A stretch of DNA of 64,000 bases from the NCBI GenBank assembly GCA_003856375.1, contig CP034120.1:3467501-3531500 (forward strand), in the 5' to 3' direction. Position numbers and translations under genes: made by a program. Below the pieces are notes generated by a model. It was not told the DNA's origin and did no database searches. It saw only the letters and a list, made by a program, of their open reading frames with translations. This DNA is from Glaciecola amylolytica (GTDB lineage Bacteria; Bacteroidota; Bacteroidia; Flavobacteriales_D; Crocinitomicaceae). Position 1 is the stretch's first letter; each line of letters opens with the position of its first letter. Shown here piece after piece: positions 6,509 through 15,045 of the stretch.

Positions 6509-9316
6509 TTACTTGATCAACTGGATGTTTCCTTGTCCTGTTTGAGTCGTACCATCCAATCCGGTTGCTGTGAAATTATAGAAGTAAACTCCGTCATCTG
6601 CCAGGTTTCCGTTAAGTCTTCCATCCCAGAAACCATTTAAGCCAGAGATAGTTGCCATTTTATTTCCCCATCGGTTGACAATCGTAACCTCTACAGAAAC
6701 TGCATTCTCCAGACGAATGAAGAAAATATCATTTTGTCCGTCTCCATTCGGAGTAAAGATATTTGGCATGACAATTTTCATTGGAGGGAAAGGAATCACA
6801 ATGACTTCCAGATGAGCCGTATCCTCACAAACTCCATTACTTGCTGTCAAAACAACAGTATATGTACCCGGTGTCTGATAAGTAGAGCTTGGTGTTGCCG
6901 AAATATTAGTCGTGTGGTAGTTCAAGCCATTTCCAAACATAAAGTCGTATGAATTTGCGTTCAAACTGGAATTGTTAAACTCAACCTCCAAACCAGGATA
7001 TCCTGAAAGCGGAGAATCACTGTCGATCACAGCCGTCGGAACCAAAATAACCGTTATAACCACTGTATCAGTATTCTGACAACCGGCAGTTGATGTTCCG
7101 GTAACGATGTAAGTGTTCGTTCCAAGCGATGGAGTAAAATTCGTGTTGTTCGGAATAGAATTAGACCACACATAGGTCGCAGCACCCGAACCACTCAAAG
7201 CGATCTGTGTTCCTTCACAAATAGTTTGATCAGCTCCTGCATTGACAGAAGGAATCAAATTGACCGTTACGAGAACCTGATCCGTTCCTTGACAACCGTT
7301 TGCTGCTGTTCCTGTAACAGTGTATGTCGTCGTCGAACCCGGAGTAAATGAAACTCCGTTCGTGATTCCATTATTCCAAGAATATGTTTGCGCTCCCGAA
7401 GCAGTTAATGTTACTGATCCACCCTGACAAACAGCCTGATCAGCACCTCCGTTCACCGTTGGTGACGGATTGATCGTAACCGTAACCTGATCGGTATTCT
7501 GACAACCGTTCGCATCTATTCCGGTCACGGTATAAGTTTGCGTGGAAGTTGGGGCAAATGGCTGACCATTTACGACACCATTATTCCAGGTATAGGTTTG
7601 TGCTCCTGAACCGGATAAAACCACATTGATTCCTGAACAAACAGCTTGCGGTGCTCCTGCATCCACATTCGGAAGCTGATTTACCGTTACAACTACCTGA
7701 TCCGTTCCCTCACATCCGTAAGCATCTACTGCATCAAGCGTGTATGTTTGAGTTGTTGTAGGATTGAAAGCAACTCCATTCGTTACTCCGTTATTCCAGG
7801 TATACGTTTGTGCTCCTGAACCGGAAAGCGTTACAGCCTGACCGATACAAATCGTTTGATCTGGTCCGCCATTCACAGGAATCGTTGTATTGACAGTTAC
7901 AAGAACATCGTCCGTATCCTGACAACCATTTGCGGCTGTTCCAGTAACAGTATATGTTGCAGTTGCTCCCGGAGTGAATGGAACACCATTCGTTACTCCG
8001 TTGTTCCAGGTATACGTTTGTGCTCCTGAACCGGAAAGGGTCACAGGCTGACCTGAACAAACTGTTTGGTCCGGCCCTGCGCTTACTACCGGGTAAATTA
8101 CATTCACACTTGTCGAAGCAGAAGATGTACACGTTGCACTTCCGTAAGATGTCGTTGCCGTCATTGTGAAATTGGTAACTCCGGCCGGTAATCCGTTTGC
8201 AGAAGCATTAGCTGAAGTACTGTTTGTAATTCCTGAAGCCGGGCTTGAAGTCCACAACAAAGTAGTCGTTGCCGTAATGGTGATCGGAGTTGTTAATGTT
8301 GGTGCTACCGGTACCTGAAAAATAGAAGCCGAAGCTGCAGTACAGGAGTTATCATTAATGGCAGAATTGATCGCTCCTGAACCATAAGAAATAGATGTAG
8401 GTGAACCACAAATAGACGTTAAGTTTGAAAACGTAATCTGAGCATTGGTCAAAGAACCGACATCCGCACCGATACAGTCGTAAATCTGAACAGCCCAACC
8501 TCCTGCAGCCGCATTACATCCAATCAAACTTGACCAGTTAATCGGAGTATTGCCGGGTCCGTAAGTACTGTAAGTTCCTCCCAAAGAAGCAGGAGCAGGA
8601 CTGCAAACATTGATGTTTCCGCTTGGAGCAGTTGTAAAACAAAGATTGTTCACACCGTCAGCGCTGTTACAGGTAGGACCTTGCCCGATTACTCCCGGAT
8701 TCGGAAGCAACAGGATCGTAGGTGAACCGCAAGCAGGCGGACCAACCAAATAAAAAGCCAAATCCGAAACAAACGTATGATTCGCAGAAAAACAAACCTG
8801 AATTTGCGTATTCACATTAATCAATGATTGCGGCGGCGGCGGATTGTAATAAGAAAATGATCCGGTTGTATTTGTTGTAGAAGACAAAGATGCATTGTTA
8901 CAGTTGGACAAACCGCTTGAAGCAGTAACCTCTGTATTTAAATTCCACACCCATGCTGTAAAACAATCAGTAATGGCATTCGAAGCATCCCGGATTTCTA
9001 CACGGTATCCGTCACTAGCCAGATTCGAGATCGTTGAAGTGCTTACTCCTGCCTGAGTGGATAAAGCCTGCCAGGAAGAAGTTCCCTGATCGTGGTAATA
9101 CCAGTTAAAGGTAAATGGCCCTGTTCCACTTGTCGGAGTAGCCGTTAAGCTTCCTTGTTGAGCTCCAAGTGTTGTTCCACACCAAATATAAATAGGGTCA
9201 TTCGGAGCACCATTTGTATACGATGTCACAGAAGATCCTGAATTTCCGTTTGGAACCAACTGGGCATGACCGTACATTGAACTTGCGAATGCAAGAAGGG
9301 CAAATAACTTTTTCAT
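6509..9316 (-). CDS. Giant T9SS type B adhesin-like protein with P-domain-like region and five repeats
   Basis: This 935-residue secreted protein has a signal peptide (1-18), an Ig-like N-terminus, and a region at about 150-310 resembling a proprotein-convertase P domain (VNTQIQVCFSANHTFVSDLAFYL, then GGWAVQIYDCIGADVGSL). Five 70-71-residue repeats of the same family as in the downstream adhesin follow (about 410-760), then a PKD-like domain (YDFMFGNG) and a sorting domain (NIFTPNGDGQNDIFF, IVNRWGN, GFWDGRLNG, DGVYFYNF). It starts two bases after the stop of the small gene at 9319. With its paralogue it forms two tandem copies of a two-gene unit. It is probably a cell-surface binding or gliding-related protein; the ligand cannot be told. 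Confidence 0.9.
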   Translation of the reverse strand: MKKLFALLAFASSMYGHAQLVPNGNSGSSVTSYTNGAPNDPIYIWCGTTLGAQQGSLTATPTSGTGPFTFNWYYHDQGTSSWQALSTQAGVSTSTISNLASDGYRVEIRDASNAITDCFTAWVWNLNTEVTASSGLSNCNNASLSSTTNTTGSFSYYNPPPPQSLINVNTQIQVCFSANHTFVSDLAFYLVGPPACGSPTILLLPNPGVIGQGPTCNSADGVNNLCFTTAPSGNINVCSPAPASLGGTYSTYGPGNTPINWSSLIGCNAAAGGWAVQIYDCIGADVGSLTNAQITFSNLTSICGSPTSISYGSGAINSAINDNSCTAASASIFQVPVAPTLTTPITITATTTLLWTSSPASGITNSTSANASANGLPAGVTNFTMTATTSYGSATCTSSASTSVNVIYPVVSAGPDQTVCSGQPVTLSGSGAQTYTWNNGVTNGVPFTPGATATYTVTGTAANGCQDTDDVLVTVNTTIPVNGGPDQTICIGQAVTLSGSGAQTYTWNNGVTNGVAFNPTTTQTYTLDAVDAYGCEGTDQVVVTVNQLPNVDAGAPQAVCSGINVVLSGSGAQTYTWNNGVVNGQPFAPTSTQTYTVTGIDANGCQNTDQVTVTINPSPTVNGGADQAVCQGGSVTLTASGAQTYSWNNGITNGVSFTPGSTTTYTVTGTAANGCQGTDQVLVTVNLIPSVNAGADQTICEGTQIALSGSGAATYVWSNSIPNNTNFTPSLGTNTYIVTGTSTAGCQNTDTVVITVILVPTAVIDSDSPLSGYPGLEVEFNNSSLNANSYDFMFGNGLNYHTTNISATPSSTYQTPGTYTVVLTASNGVCEDTAHLEVIVIPFPPMKIVMPNIFTPNGDGQNDIFFIRLENAVSVEVTIVNRWGNKMATISGLNGFWDGRLNGNLADDGVYFYNFTATGLDGTTQTGQGNIQLIK
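7035..8095 (-). repeat. Five tandem coding repeats of about 210 bases
   Basis: These units encode the 70-residue modules of the second adhesin and are homologous to those at 3985-5035. Two neighbouring units (about 7790-7860 and 8000-8070) share long identical stretches, such as CCAGGTATACGTTTGTGC, a sign of recent exchange. Confidence 0.8.
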
Positions 9317-9318
9317 AA

Positions 9319-9633
9319 TTAATTGGATCCTTTAAGTTCGTTGATTCGTTGGGTAATACGGGCTTGCTCGTTGAGATAATACTCACGCTCGGATGGAGCT
9401 GCCTCATTCAGTTTGATCGACACATGAGACAAAGCCTCGATGCATTCCGGAAGATTCCAGTCCTGAATTGTTCGAACACGAACGGGTTCAATGGTTTTTG
9501 ATTCCGGTGTTTTTTCAACTCCCTGCGCTTGATGTACAATCACACCATTAGGCAACTGAGTGGTATTTGACTGTGAATGGCATAGTGTATGTGAAGCACA
9601 AACAAATAAGCCAAGAAATATTGGTTTTCTCAT
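9319..9633 (-). CDS. Small secreted protein paired with the second adhesin (unknown function)
   Basis: A 104-residue protein I do not recognise. It has a signal peptide ending near CHSQ, a low-complexity linker, one cysteine in LPECIEAL and a helical, charged C-terminus (YYLNEQARITQRINELKG). It ends two bases before the adhesin start, matching the layout of 6049-6339. The leaders of both small genes share a CTACTACTA sequence directly before the ATG. It probably works with, or is regulated with, the adhesin; the function is not known. Confidence 0.65.
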   Translation of the reverse strand: MRKPIFLGLFVCASHTLCHSQSNTTQLPNGVIVHQAQGVEKTPESKTIEPVRVRTIQDWNLPECIEALSHVSIKLNEAAPSEREYYLNEQARITQRINELKGSN

Positions 9634-9797
9634 TTTAGTAGTAGAATAACAAATTAAGGTTTCAGAAATGCTTTTTAGTTAAACGGGATACGCTTACAGA
9701 AAGTTGCACCCGATCAACGATTTTTTTCGTTGACTTATCAAGTTTTCAGCATTTTAAATTAAAATAACACTCATACTCAATTATCTTCCAATTTTTA

Positions 9798-9828
9798 TTG
9801 CACCAATACCATAAATGTGGTATTTTTG
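9798..9828 (+). promoter_or_regulatory. Promoter for the sufABCD operon
   Basis: TTG (9798-9800), a 20-base spacer and TATTTTTG (9821-9828) match the Bacteroidota consensus. The first start codon is 57 bases downstream. The leader is AT-rich and shows no obvious regulator site; no IscR- or SufR-type palindrome was recognised. Confidence 0.6.
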
Positions 9829-9885
9829 TCAACGAAATATAGCTTTATTTAAAATTAATCTAAATAAAGAATCAACATACTTGTC

Positions 9886-10209
9886 ATGATTACAGTAACA
9901 GAACAAGCTAAAAAACAAGCAATCCGATTAATGGAGGACGAAGGGAAAGCCGGTTATTTCATTCGGGTTGGAGTTGAAGGAGGAGGTTGCTCCGGTTTGA
10001 TGTATCAGCTCACATTTGACAATCAGGAAAGTTCAGAGGATAAAAGTTTTGAAGATAACGGGATTAAAGTTGTTGTCGATAAAAAAAGCTTCCTGTATCT
10101 GGTTGGGACTATTTTGGATTTTTCCGGAGGTCTGAACGGGAAAGGATTTGTTTTTTCAAACCCGAACGCCGGAAGAACTTGCGGCTGCGGTGAATCTTTC
10201 TCTTTATAA
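9886..10209 (+). CDS. sufA: A-type iron-sulfur carrier / scaffold (HesB/IscA/SufA family)
   Basis: This 107-residue protein carries the three conserved cysteines of A-type carriers: C35 in GGGCSGL and C99/C101 in the C-terminal CGCG. These bind an Fe-S cluster or iron and pass it to target proteins in the cytoplasm. It is the first gene of a SUF cluster (16 bases before sufB) with its own promoter, which favours a SufA role. Length is normal and there is nothing odd in it. Confidence 0.93.
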   Translation: MITVTEQAKKQAIRLMEDEGKAGYFIRVGVEGGGCSGLMYQLTFDNQESSEDKSFEDNGIKVVVDKKSFLYLVGTILDFSGGLNGKGFVFSNPNAGRTCGCGESFSL

Positions 10210-10225
10210 ATATTACAAACTTTAG

Positions 10226-11671
10226 ATGGGTTATACAGAAAACGACTTAGCGAAAGATTTAGAAAATTCGGAATACAAATTCGGATTTACAACTGATATC
10301 GAATCGGACAGAGCTCCGCTTGGATTGAACGAAGGTATTATTCGTTTTATTTCTGCTAAGAAAAATGAACCGGAATGGCTTTTAGAGTACCGTTTGAAGT
10401 GCTATCAAATCTGGTCGGAAATGACGGAACCTTCCTGGGCTCACATTTCATATCCGAAACCCGATTTTCAGGCAATTTCATATTATGCTGCTCCAAAGCA
10501 AACCAAAAAGTATGAAAGCTGGGATGACGTAGATCCTGAAATGAAAGAAACCATGGCTAAATTGGGGATTTCATTGGAAGAGCAGCAGCGCTTAACAGGT
10601 GTTGCCGTAGATTTTGTAATGGATTCCGTATCCGTTGCAACCAGCTTTAAATCGAAACTAAAGGAATTGGGAATTATTTTCTGTTCCTTCTCTGAGGCTG
10701 TTCAGGAATATCCTGAATTGGTTCAGAAATACATGGGTTCTGTTGTTCCTTCAACAGACAATTTCTATGCAGCTTTAAATTCAGCCGTGTTTACGGACGG
10801 ATCTTTTTGCTATATTCCGAAAGGAGTTCGCTGCCCGATGGAATTGTCGACCTATTTCCGAATCAACGAAGCAAATACCGGACAATTTGAACGCACATTG
10901 GTGATTGCCGATGAAGGTTCTTATGTTTCCTACCTGGAAGGTTGTACTGCTCCTCAGCGCGACGAGAATCAATTGCACGCAGCTGTTGTTGAATTGGTTG
11001 CCTTGAAAGATGCAGAAATTAAATATTCGACCGTTCAGAACTGGTATCCGGGAGATAAGAACGGACACGGAGGTGTATTTAACTTTGTTACGAAACGCGG
11101 ATTGTGTGAAACAAACGCAAAAATTTCGTGGACACAGGTTGAAACAGGATCTGCAGTGACCTGGAAATATCCTTCCTGCATTTTAAAAGGAGATAACTCG
11201 ATCGGGGAATTTTATTCAGTAGCAGTAACGAATAACTACCAACAGGCTGATACGGGAACCAAAATGATTCACCTCGGAAAGAATACAAAAAGTACGATTA
11301 TTTCCAAGGGAATTTCTGCCGGTAAATCCCATAACTCATACCGTGGATTGGTTCAGATTCATAAGAATGCTCACAACGCCCGCAACTTCTCTCAATGTGA
11401 TTCATTGTTGATGACGGATGAGTGTGGAGCACATACGTTCCCTTACATCGAATGTAAGAACCCAAGTGCGAAAATTGAGCATGAGGCTACAACTTCGAAA
11501 ATCGGTGAAGATCAGATCTTCTACTGTTTGCAAAGAGGAATTTCCGAAGAAAAAGCAATCAGTTTGATCGTTAACGGATACTGCAAGGAAGTTTTGAATC
11601 AGCTTCCGATGGAATTTGCTGTAGAGGCACAAAAATTATTGACCATCAGTTTAGAAGGGTCGGTAGGATAA
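10226..11671 (+). CDS. sufB: Fe-S cluster assembly scaffold SufB
   Basis: This 481-residue protein is SufB, the scaffold subunit of the SufBC2D complex on which Fe-S clusters are built in the cytoplasm. Recognisable segments are [42 protein letters not shown], the SYLEGCTAP cysteine motif, [11 protein letters not shown], and the C-terminal [22 protein letters not shown] with [13 protein letters not shown]. Length fits the family. It is followed after about 50 bases by sufC. Confidence 0.97.
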   Translation: MGYTENDLAKDLENSEYKFGFTTDIESDRAPLGLNEGIIRFISAKKNEPEWLLEYRLKCYQIWSEMTEPSWAHISYPKPDFQAISYYAAPKQTKKYESWDDVDPEMKETMAKLGISLEEQQRLTGVAVDFVMDSVSVATSFKSKLKELGIIFCSFSEAVQEYPELVQKYMGSVVPSTDNFYAALNSAVFTDGSFCYIPKGVRCPMELSTYFRINEANTGQFERTLVIADEGSYVSYLEGCTAPQRDENQLHAAVVELVALKDAEIKYSTVQNWYPGDKNGHGGVFNFVTKRGLCETNAKISWTQVETGSAVTWKYPSCILKGDNSIGEFYSVAVTNNYQQADTGTKMIHLGKNTKSTIISKGISAGKSHNSYRGLVQIHKNAHNARNFSQCDSLLMTDECGAHTFPYIECKNPSAKIEHEATTSKIGEDQIFYCLQRGISEEKAISLIVNGYCKEVLNQLPMEFAVEAQKLLTISLEGSVG

Positions 11672-11720
11672 AAAATTAGAAAAGGACAAATTCGCGATTC
11701 GTCGCAATTTAGATAGAAGT

Positions 11721-12473
11721 ATGTTGAAAATTGAAAATTTACACGCGTCGATTGACGGAAAAGAAATCCTGAAAGGACTTAACTTAGAAGTAAAAGCTGG
11801 TGAAGTTCATGCAATCATGGGGCCAAACGGTGCAGGGAAAAGTACCTTGGCTAGTGTTTTGGCAGGACGTGAAGAATATGAAGTTACTGAAGGATCAGTG
11901 GATTTTGACGGAGCGGATCTGTTGGAAATGGCAACGGAAGACCGCGCAAGAGAAGGTTTGTTTTTGGCATTTCAGTATCCGGTTGAAATTCCGGGTGTAT
12001 CAAACGTTAACTTCCTTCGTACGGCATTGAACGAAATTCGTGAGTACCGTGGTGAAGCAGCTATTTCCGCAAAGGAATTTATGGCTTTGGTGAAAGAGAA
12101 ATCTGCTATCGTGGAATTGGATCCTAAATTGGCTTCCCGTTCTGTAAACGAAGGTTTTTCCGGAGGTGAGAAAAAGCGTAATGAGATTTTCCAAATGGCG
12201 ATGCTGGACCCGAAATTGTCTATTTTGGACGAAACGGATTCAGGATTGGATATTGATGCACTTCGCATTGTTGCAAATGGAGTAAACACATTGAAATCAG
12301 ACAAGAATGCTACGGTTGTGATTACTCACTACCAGCGTTTGTTGGATTACATCGTTCCTGATTTCGTTCACGTTTTATACGATGGAAAAATCGTAAAATC
12401 AGGGCCGAAAGAATTAGCTCTTGAATTGGAAGAAAAAGGTTACGATTGGATTAAAGCAGAATTTGCTCATTAA
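11721..12473 (+). CDS. sufC: Fe-S cluster assembly ATPase SufC
   Basis: A 250-residue ABC-type ATPase of the SufBC2D complex. It drives conformational change of SufB/SufD during cluster assembly. Walker [10 protein letters not shown] (34-42), signature [10 protein letters not shown] (about 145-154), Walker [13 protein letters not shown] (about 167-178) and a switch histidine in VITHYQR are all present. The ATG at 11721 lies 49 bases after sufB. It ends 13 bases before sufD. Confidence 0.97.
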   Translation: MLKIENLHASIDGKEILKGLNLEVKAGEVHAIMGPNGAGKSTLASVLAGREEYEVTEGSVDFDGADLLEMATEDRAREGLFLAFQYPVEIPGVSNVNFLRTALNEIREYRGEAAISAKEFMALVKEKSAIVELDPKLASRSVNEGFSGGEKKRNEIFQMAMLDPKLSILDETDSGLDIDALRIVANGVNTLKSDKNATVVITHYQRLLDYIVPDFVHVLYDGKIVKSGPKELALELEEKGYDWIKAEFAH

Positions 12474-12486
12474 TAACTTTATTCAG

Positions 12487-13755
12487 ATGCAAATTATTGA
12501 AAAAGAATCGGCAGCAAGCGTAAACTGGCAATTAAACGGATCCTTTGTTTTGAATCCGGAATTGCGCCAGAAAGCTCTTGAAGTCTTAGATCAAACTCCG
12601 TTTCCGACAACCAAAACAGAAGCCTGGAAATATACGCGTGTTGCAAAGATTAAAAACAGCACCTTATCCGTTCAGGAAAATCCGCTTACAGTAAACGGAA
12701 ACTTCGGCTTAGAAGAGAATTCTATTCAGTACGTTTTTGTAAACGGTCATTTCTCCGCAGAACTTTCTTCGAAAAGCTATCCGGAAGGTTTGAAAATCGA
12801 AGCACTTTCTCACATGGAAGCAACAGAAGCAGCTGTTTTAGGTACTGCTGTTCCTTTGGACGGAGAAGTTTTTTCAGCGATCAATACGGCATATGCAACA
12901 GACGGATTATATGTTCATGTTTCTGCTAAAATGCAGATCGAGCCGACTATTGAAATCATTCAGATCAATACAAACAAAAATATTCTTTCGAATCTGCGCC
13001 ACGTTTTAGTAGCGGAAGCATTTGCCGAAGTTCGTTTTGTTCAGCGTTCGATCTCTGTTGATGGTTCTGAAAACTTCACGAATGTGATTTCAGAAATCCG
13101 TGTGGGGAAAAACGCAAAATTGATCATCGATAAGCTTCAGGAAGAAGACGCATCTTGTTTTCAGATTTCTACCGAGTTGGTGAGCCAGGAACAAGATTCG
13201 AATTTTACGATTAACACCGTTACCTTAAACGGTACATTGGTACGTAATAATCTAACCATTGAGGTAGATGGACAAAATTGTGAAACGCATTTGAACGGAG
13301 CATATATTTTGAACGGAAATCAGCATGTTGACAATCATACGATCGTAGATCACAAAGTTGCGAATTGCGAATCCAATGAATTGTACAAAGGTGTAATCGA
13401 CGGAAAAGCAACAGCAGTATTCAACGGAAAAGTATTTGTACGCAAAGATGCACAGAAGATCAATGCATTCCAGTCGAACGCAAATGTCTTGTTGAGTGAC
13501 GATGCAACCATCAACAGCAAACCGGAATTGGAAATTTATGCTGATGACGTGAAATGTTCTCACGGTTCAACAACCGGCCAGTTAGACGAAGAAGCGGTTT
13601 TCTATCTGCGTGCAAGAGGATTGAGCGAAGCAAGTGCCCGCCAGTTGATGGTTGGAGCTTTTGTTGAAGATGTATTGCAGAAAATTGAAAATGAATCTGT
13701 AACGAATCGCATTCATTTCATTTTAAAAGAACGATTCAATTGGGTTATTGAATAA
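12487..13755 (+). CDS. sufD: Fe-S cluster assembly protein SufD
   Basis: A 422-residue SufD, partner of SufB in the SufBC2D scaffold and needed for iron acquisition. The first half is divergent; the second half has the SufB/SufD beta-helix with NGKVFVRKDAQKINAFQSNAN, DDVKCSHGSTTGQLDEEAVFYLRARG and an ARQLMVGAFVEDV end. An upstream in-frame start would overlap sufC, so I use the ATG at 12487, which gives MQIIEKESA. A strong terminator follows. In many relatives sufS comes directly next; here it is almost 10 kb away. Confidence 0.95.
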   Translation: MQIIEKESAASVNWQLNGSFVLNPELRQKALEVLDQTPFPTTKTEAWKYTRVAKIKNSTLSVQENPLTVNGNFGLEENSIQYVFVNGHFSAELSSKSYPEGLKIEALSHMEATEAAVLGTAVPLDGEVFSAINTAYATDGLYVHVSAKMQIEPTIEIIQINTNKNILSNLRHVLVAEAFAEVRFVQRSISVDGSENFTNVISEIRVGKNAKLIIDKLQEEDASCFQISTELVSQEQDSNFTINTVTLNGTLVRNNLTIEVDGQNCETHLNGAYILNGNQHVDNHTIVDHKVANCESNELYKGVIDGKATAVFNGKVFVRKDAQKINAFQSNANVLLSDDATINSKPELEIYADDVKCSHGSTTGQLDEEAVFYLRARGLSEASARQLMVGAFVEDVLQKIENESVTNRIHFILKERFNWVIE

Positions 13756-13786
13756 TCCGATTCTTAATAAAATTCCCTTAAAATTC

Positions 13787-13823
13787 AAAAATCCATCTGT
13801 CAGCTGACGGATGGATTTTTTAT
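13787..13823 (+). terminator. Terminator of the sufABCD operon
   Basis: AAAAATCCATC...CAG at 13787-13803 pairs with CTGACGGATGGATTTTTT at 13804-13821. A T run completes a classic intrinsic terminator 32 bases after sufD. The A run on the left makes it usable from the opposite side too. Confidence 0.85.
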
Positions 13824-13862
13824 TTCCTGTTGTTTGTTTTAAATCGAAAGCGATGCTTTCTC

Positions 13863-14138
13863 CTAATCCGGTTTTTTAGCACTCGAATGAACGGTTGTTA
13901 CTTGCTCCGGTTTATTTGAAATCGGTTGATTTTCCTTCACAACAGGCTCAACCTGAATGACCGGTTTGGACATTCTTCCCATTGAATTCACAACAATCGT
14001 ATCTGCCACATGTTCCTGTGGAGCTTTTTCTTCCGTCGAAACAGGAGTAATCGTTGCTTTTCTTTCGCCGGAAACCTGTTGAGAAAAAGCCGTGGTGGAC
14101 AAAATACTCAATCCACTGATTAAAAGAAGTTGTTTCAT
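13863..14138 (-). CDS. Small secreted hypothetical protein
   Basis: A 91-residue protein with a signal peptide (MKQLLLISGLSILSTTAFSQQ) and an otherwise low-complexity, probably disordered chain rich in V, P, E, K and T. The start is the ATG at 14136-14138; a longer frame would need a TTG. It lies 10 bases after the collagen-like gene and is probably the last gene of that transcript. The duplicated cassette at 17838-20511 has no equivalent. Its function is unknown; a spacer-like periplasmic or surface protein is possible. Confidence 0.55.
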   Translation of the reverse strand: MKQLLLISGLSILSTTAFSQQVSGERKATITPVSTEEKAPQEHVADTIVVNSMGRMSKPVIQVEPVVKENQPISNKPEQVTTVHSSAKKPD

Positions 14139-14148
14139 GATCCGCAAA

Positions 14149-15033
14149 TTAATTTAACACCATAATTGTCATCTCTCCCGGATTGGTATCCAAAGCAGCA
14201 TTCCCTCCGATATTTACACTTGACGTTCCTGTACTTCGCGCAGTTCTCAATTCAATGGTATGAGCGCCTGCCGGCAAAGTAATCATGGTATTAATCGCAC
14301 AGGTGCTGAAACTGTTCGTCCCCGTTCCGTTCACTACGGAAAATCGGTTCCATCCTCCATTTGGAAGGAAATTTCCGTCTACATAAACAATCATATCGAT
14401 ATTTGAATATGCTCCGGTAGTTGTAACCGTATTCAATGCCCCGATTGTTGCCCAGATAATCACAGTTGAAGAAGCCGCCAGGTTAATTGTCTGCGTCATT
14501 CCCGGCTGTAACGTTGCAACATTTGATGTTACCGCAGCTCTTCCCCCTGTACCATAAACATGATATTTATCAATGATTCCCGGAGGGCCTTGCGGACCTG
14601 TTGGCCCCGCTGCTCCCGCCGTTCCAGGTGTTCCGGCCGGACCTGCTGCACCTGCAGGGCCTTGAGATCCTGCTGGTCCTTGTGGACCGGTTGCACCAGT
14701 TGGACCTGCAACACCTTGCGGTCCTGCCGGACCCTGAGGACCAGTTGCTCCTGCGCTGCACAAGTTTTGCCATGCCAGGGAAGTGCTTTCATAAAAGAAG
14801 AAGCAATTCACATCGATGTCATAAACCATTAATCCTTCCGTTGGAGCGGCTATTGCATTTCGCTGTGCGGTAGTCATTCGTGGCACTAAAACTCCCTGAG
14901 TGGTAGATTGCATTTCCAAAACGGCATTCGGATTCGGAGTCGCAGTACCGATCCCTACATTGTTTTGTGCATAAGCTGCATTCAATCCGAAGATTAGAGC
15001 GAAAGCAGCAATTAAGTTCTGTTTTTGTCGCAT
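14149..15033 (-). CDS. Secreted collagen-like protein (copy 1)
   Basis: This 294-residue protein has a signal peptide (1-22), a conserved N-terminal module (23-94, [18 protein letters not shown] ... FFFYEST...WQNLC), an uninterrupted collagen-type stretch of 19 Gly-X-Y triplets (95-152), and a beta-rich C-terminal domain (about 155-294) that may form a trimeric head. Many prolines are in position Y (GPAGPQG), as in bacterial collagens. It starts 12 bases after a T9SS type B adhesin and is homologous along most of its length to 17838-18716. No sorting domain is visible, so the export beyond the periplasm is unclear. It may assemble with the adhesin at the surface. Confidence 0.85.
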   Translation of the reverse strand: MRQKQNLIAAFALIFGLNAAYAQNNVGIGTATPNPNAVLEMQSTTQGVLVPRMTTAQRNAIAAPTEGLMVYDIDVNCFFFYESTSLAWQNLCSAGATGPQGPAGPQGVAGPTGATGPQGPAGSQGPAGAAGPAGTPGTAGAAGPTGPQGPPGIIDKYHVYGTGGRAAVTSNVATLQPGMTQTINLAASSTVIIWATIGALNTVTTTGAYSNIDMIVYVDGNFLPNGGWNRFSVVNGTGTNSFSTCAINTMITLPAGAHTIELRTARSTGTSSVNIGGNAALDTNPGEMTIMVLN

Positions 15034-15045
15034 AGTACTTTTTGA

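Noticed and set aside
11672-11720. GGACAAA near 11684 as a further copy of the surface-gene operator
   Set aside because: Only a single word, no 11-base partner, and it lies inside the suf operon.
14529-14873. Several frames through the collagen Gly-X-Y DNA on both strands
   Set aside because: Repetitive GC-rich triplets keep all frames open; only the frame with signal peptide and Gly-X-Y is credible.
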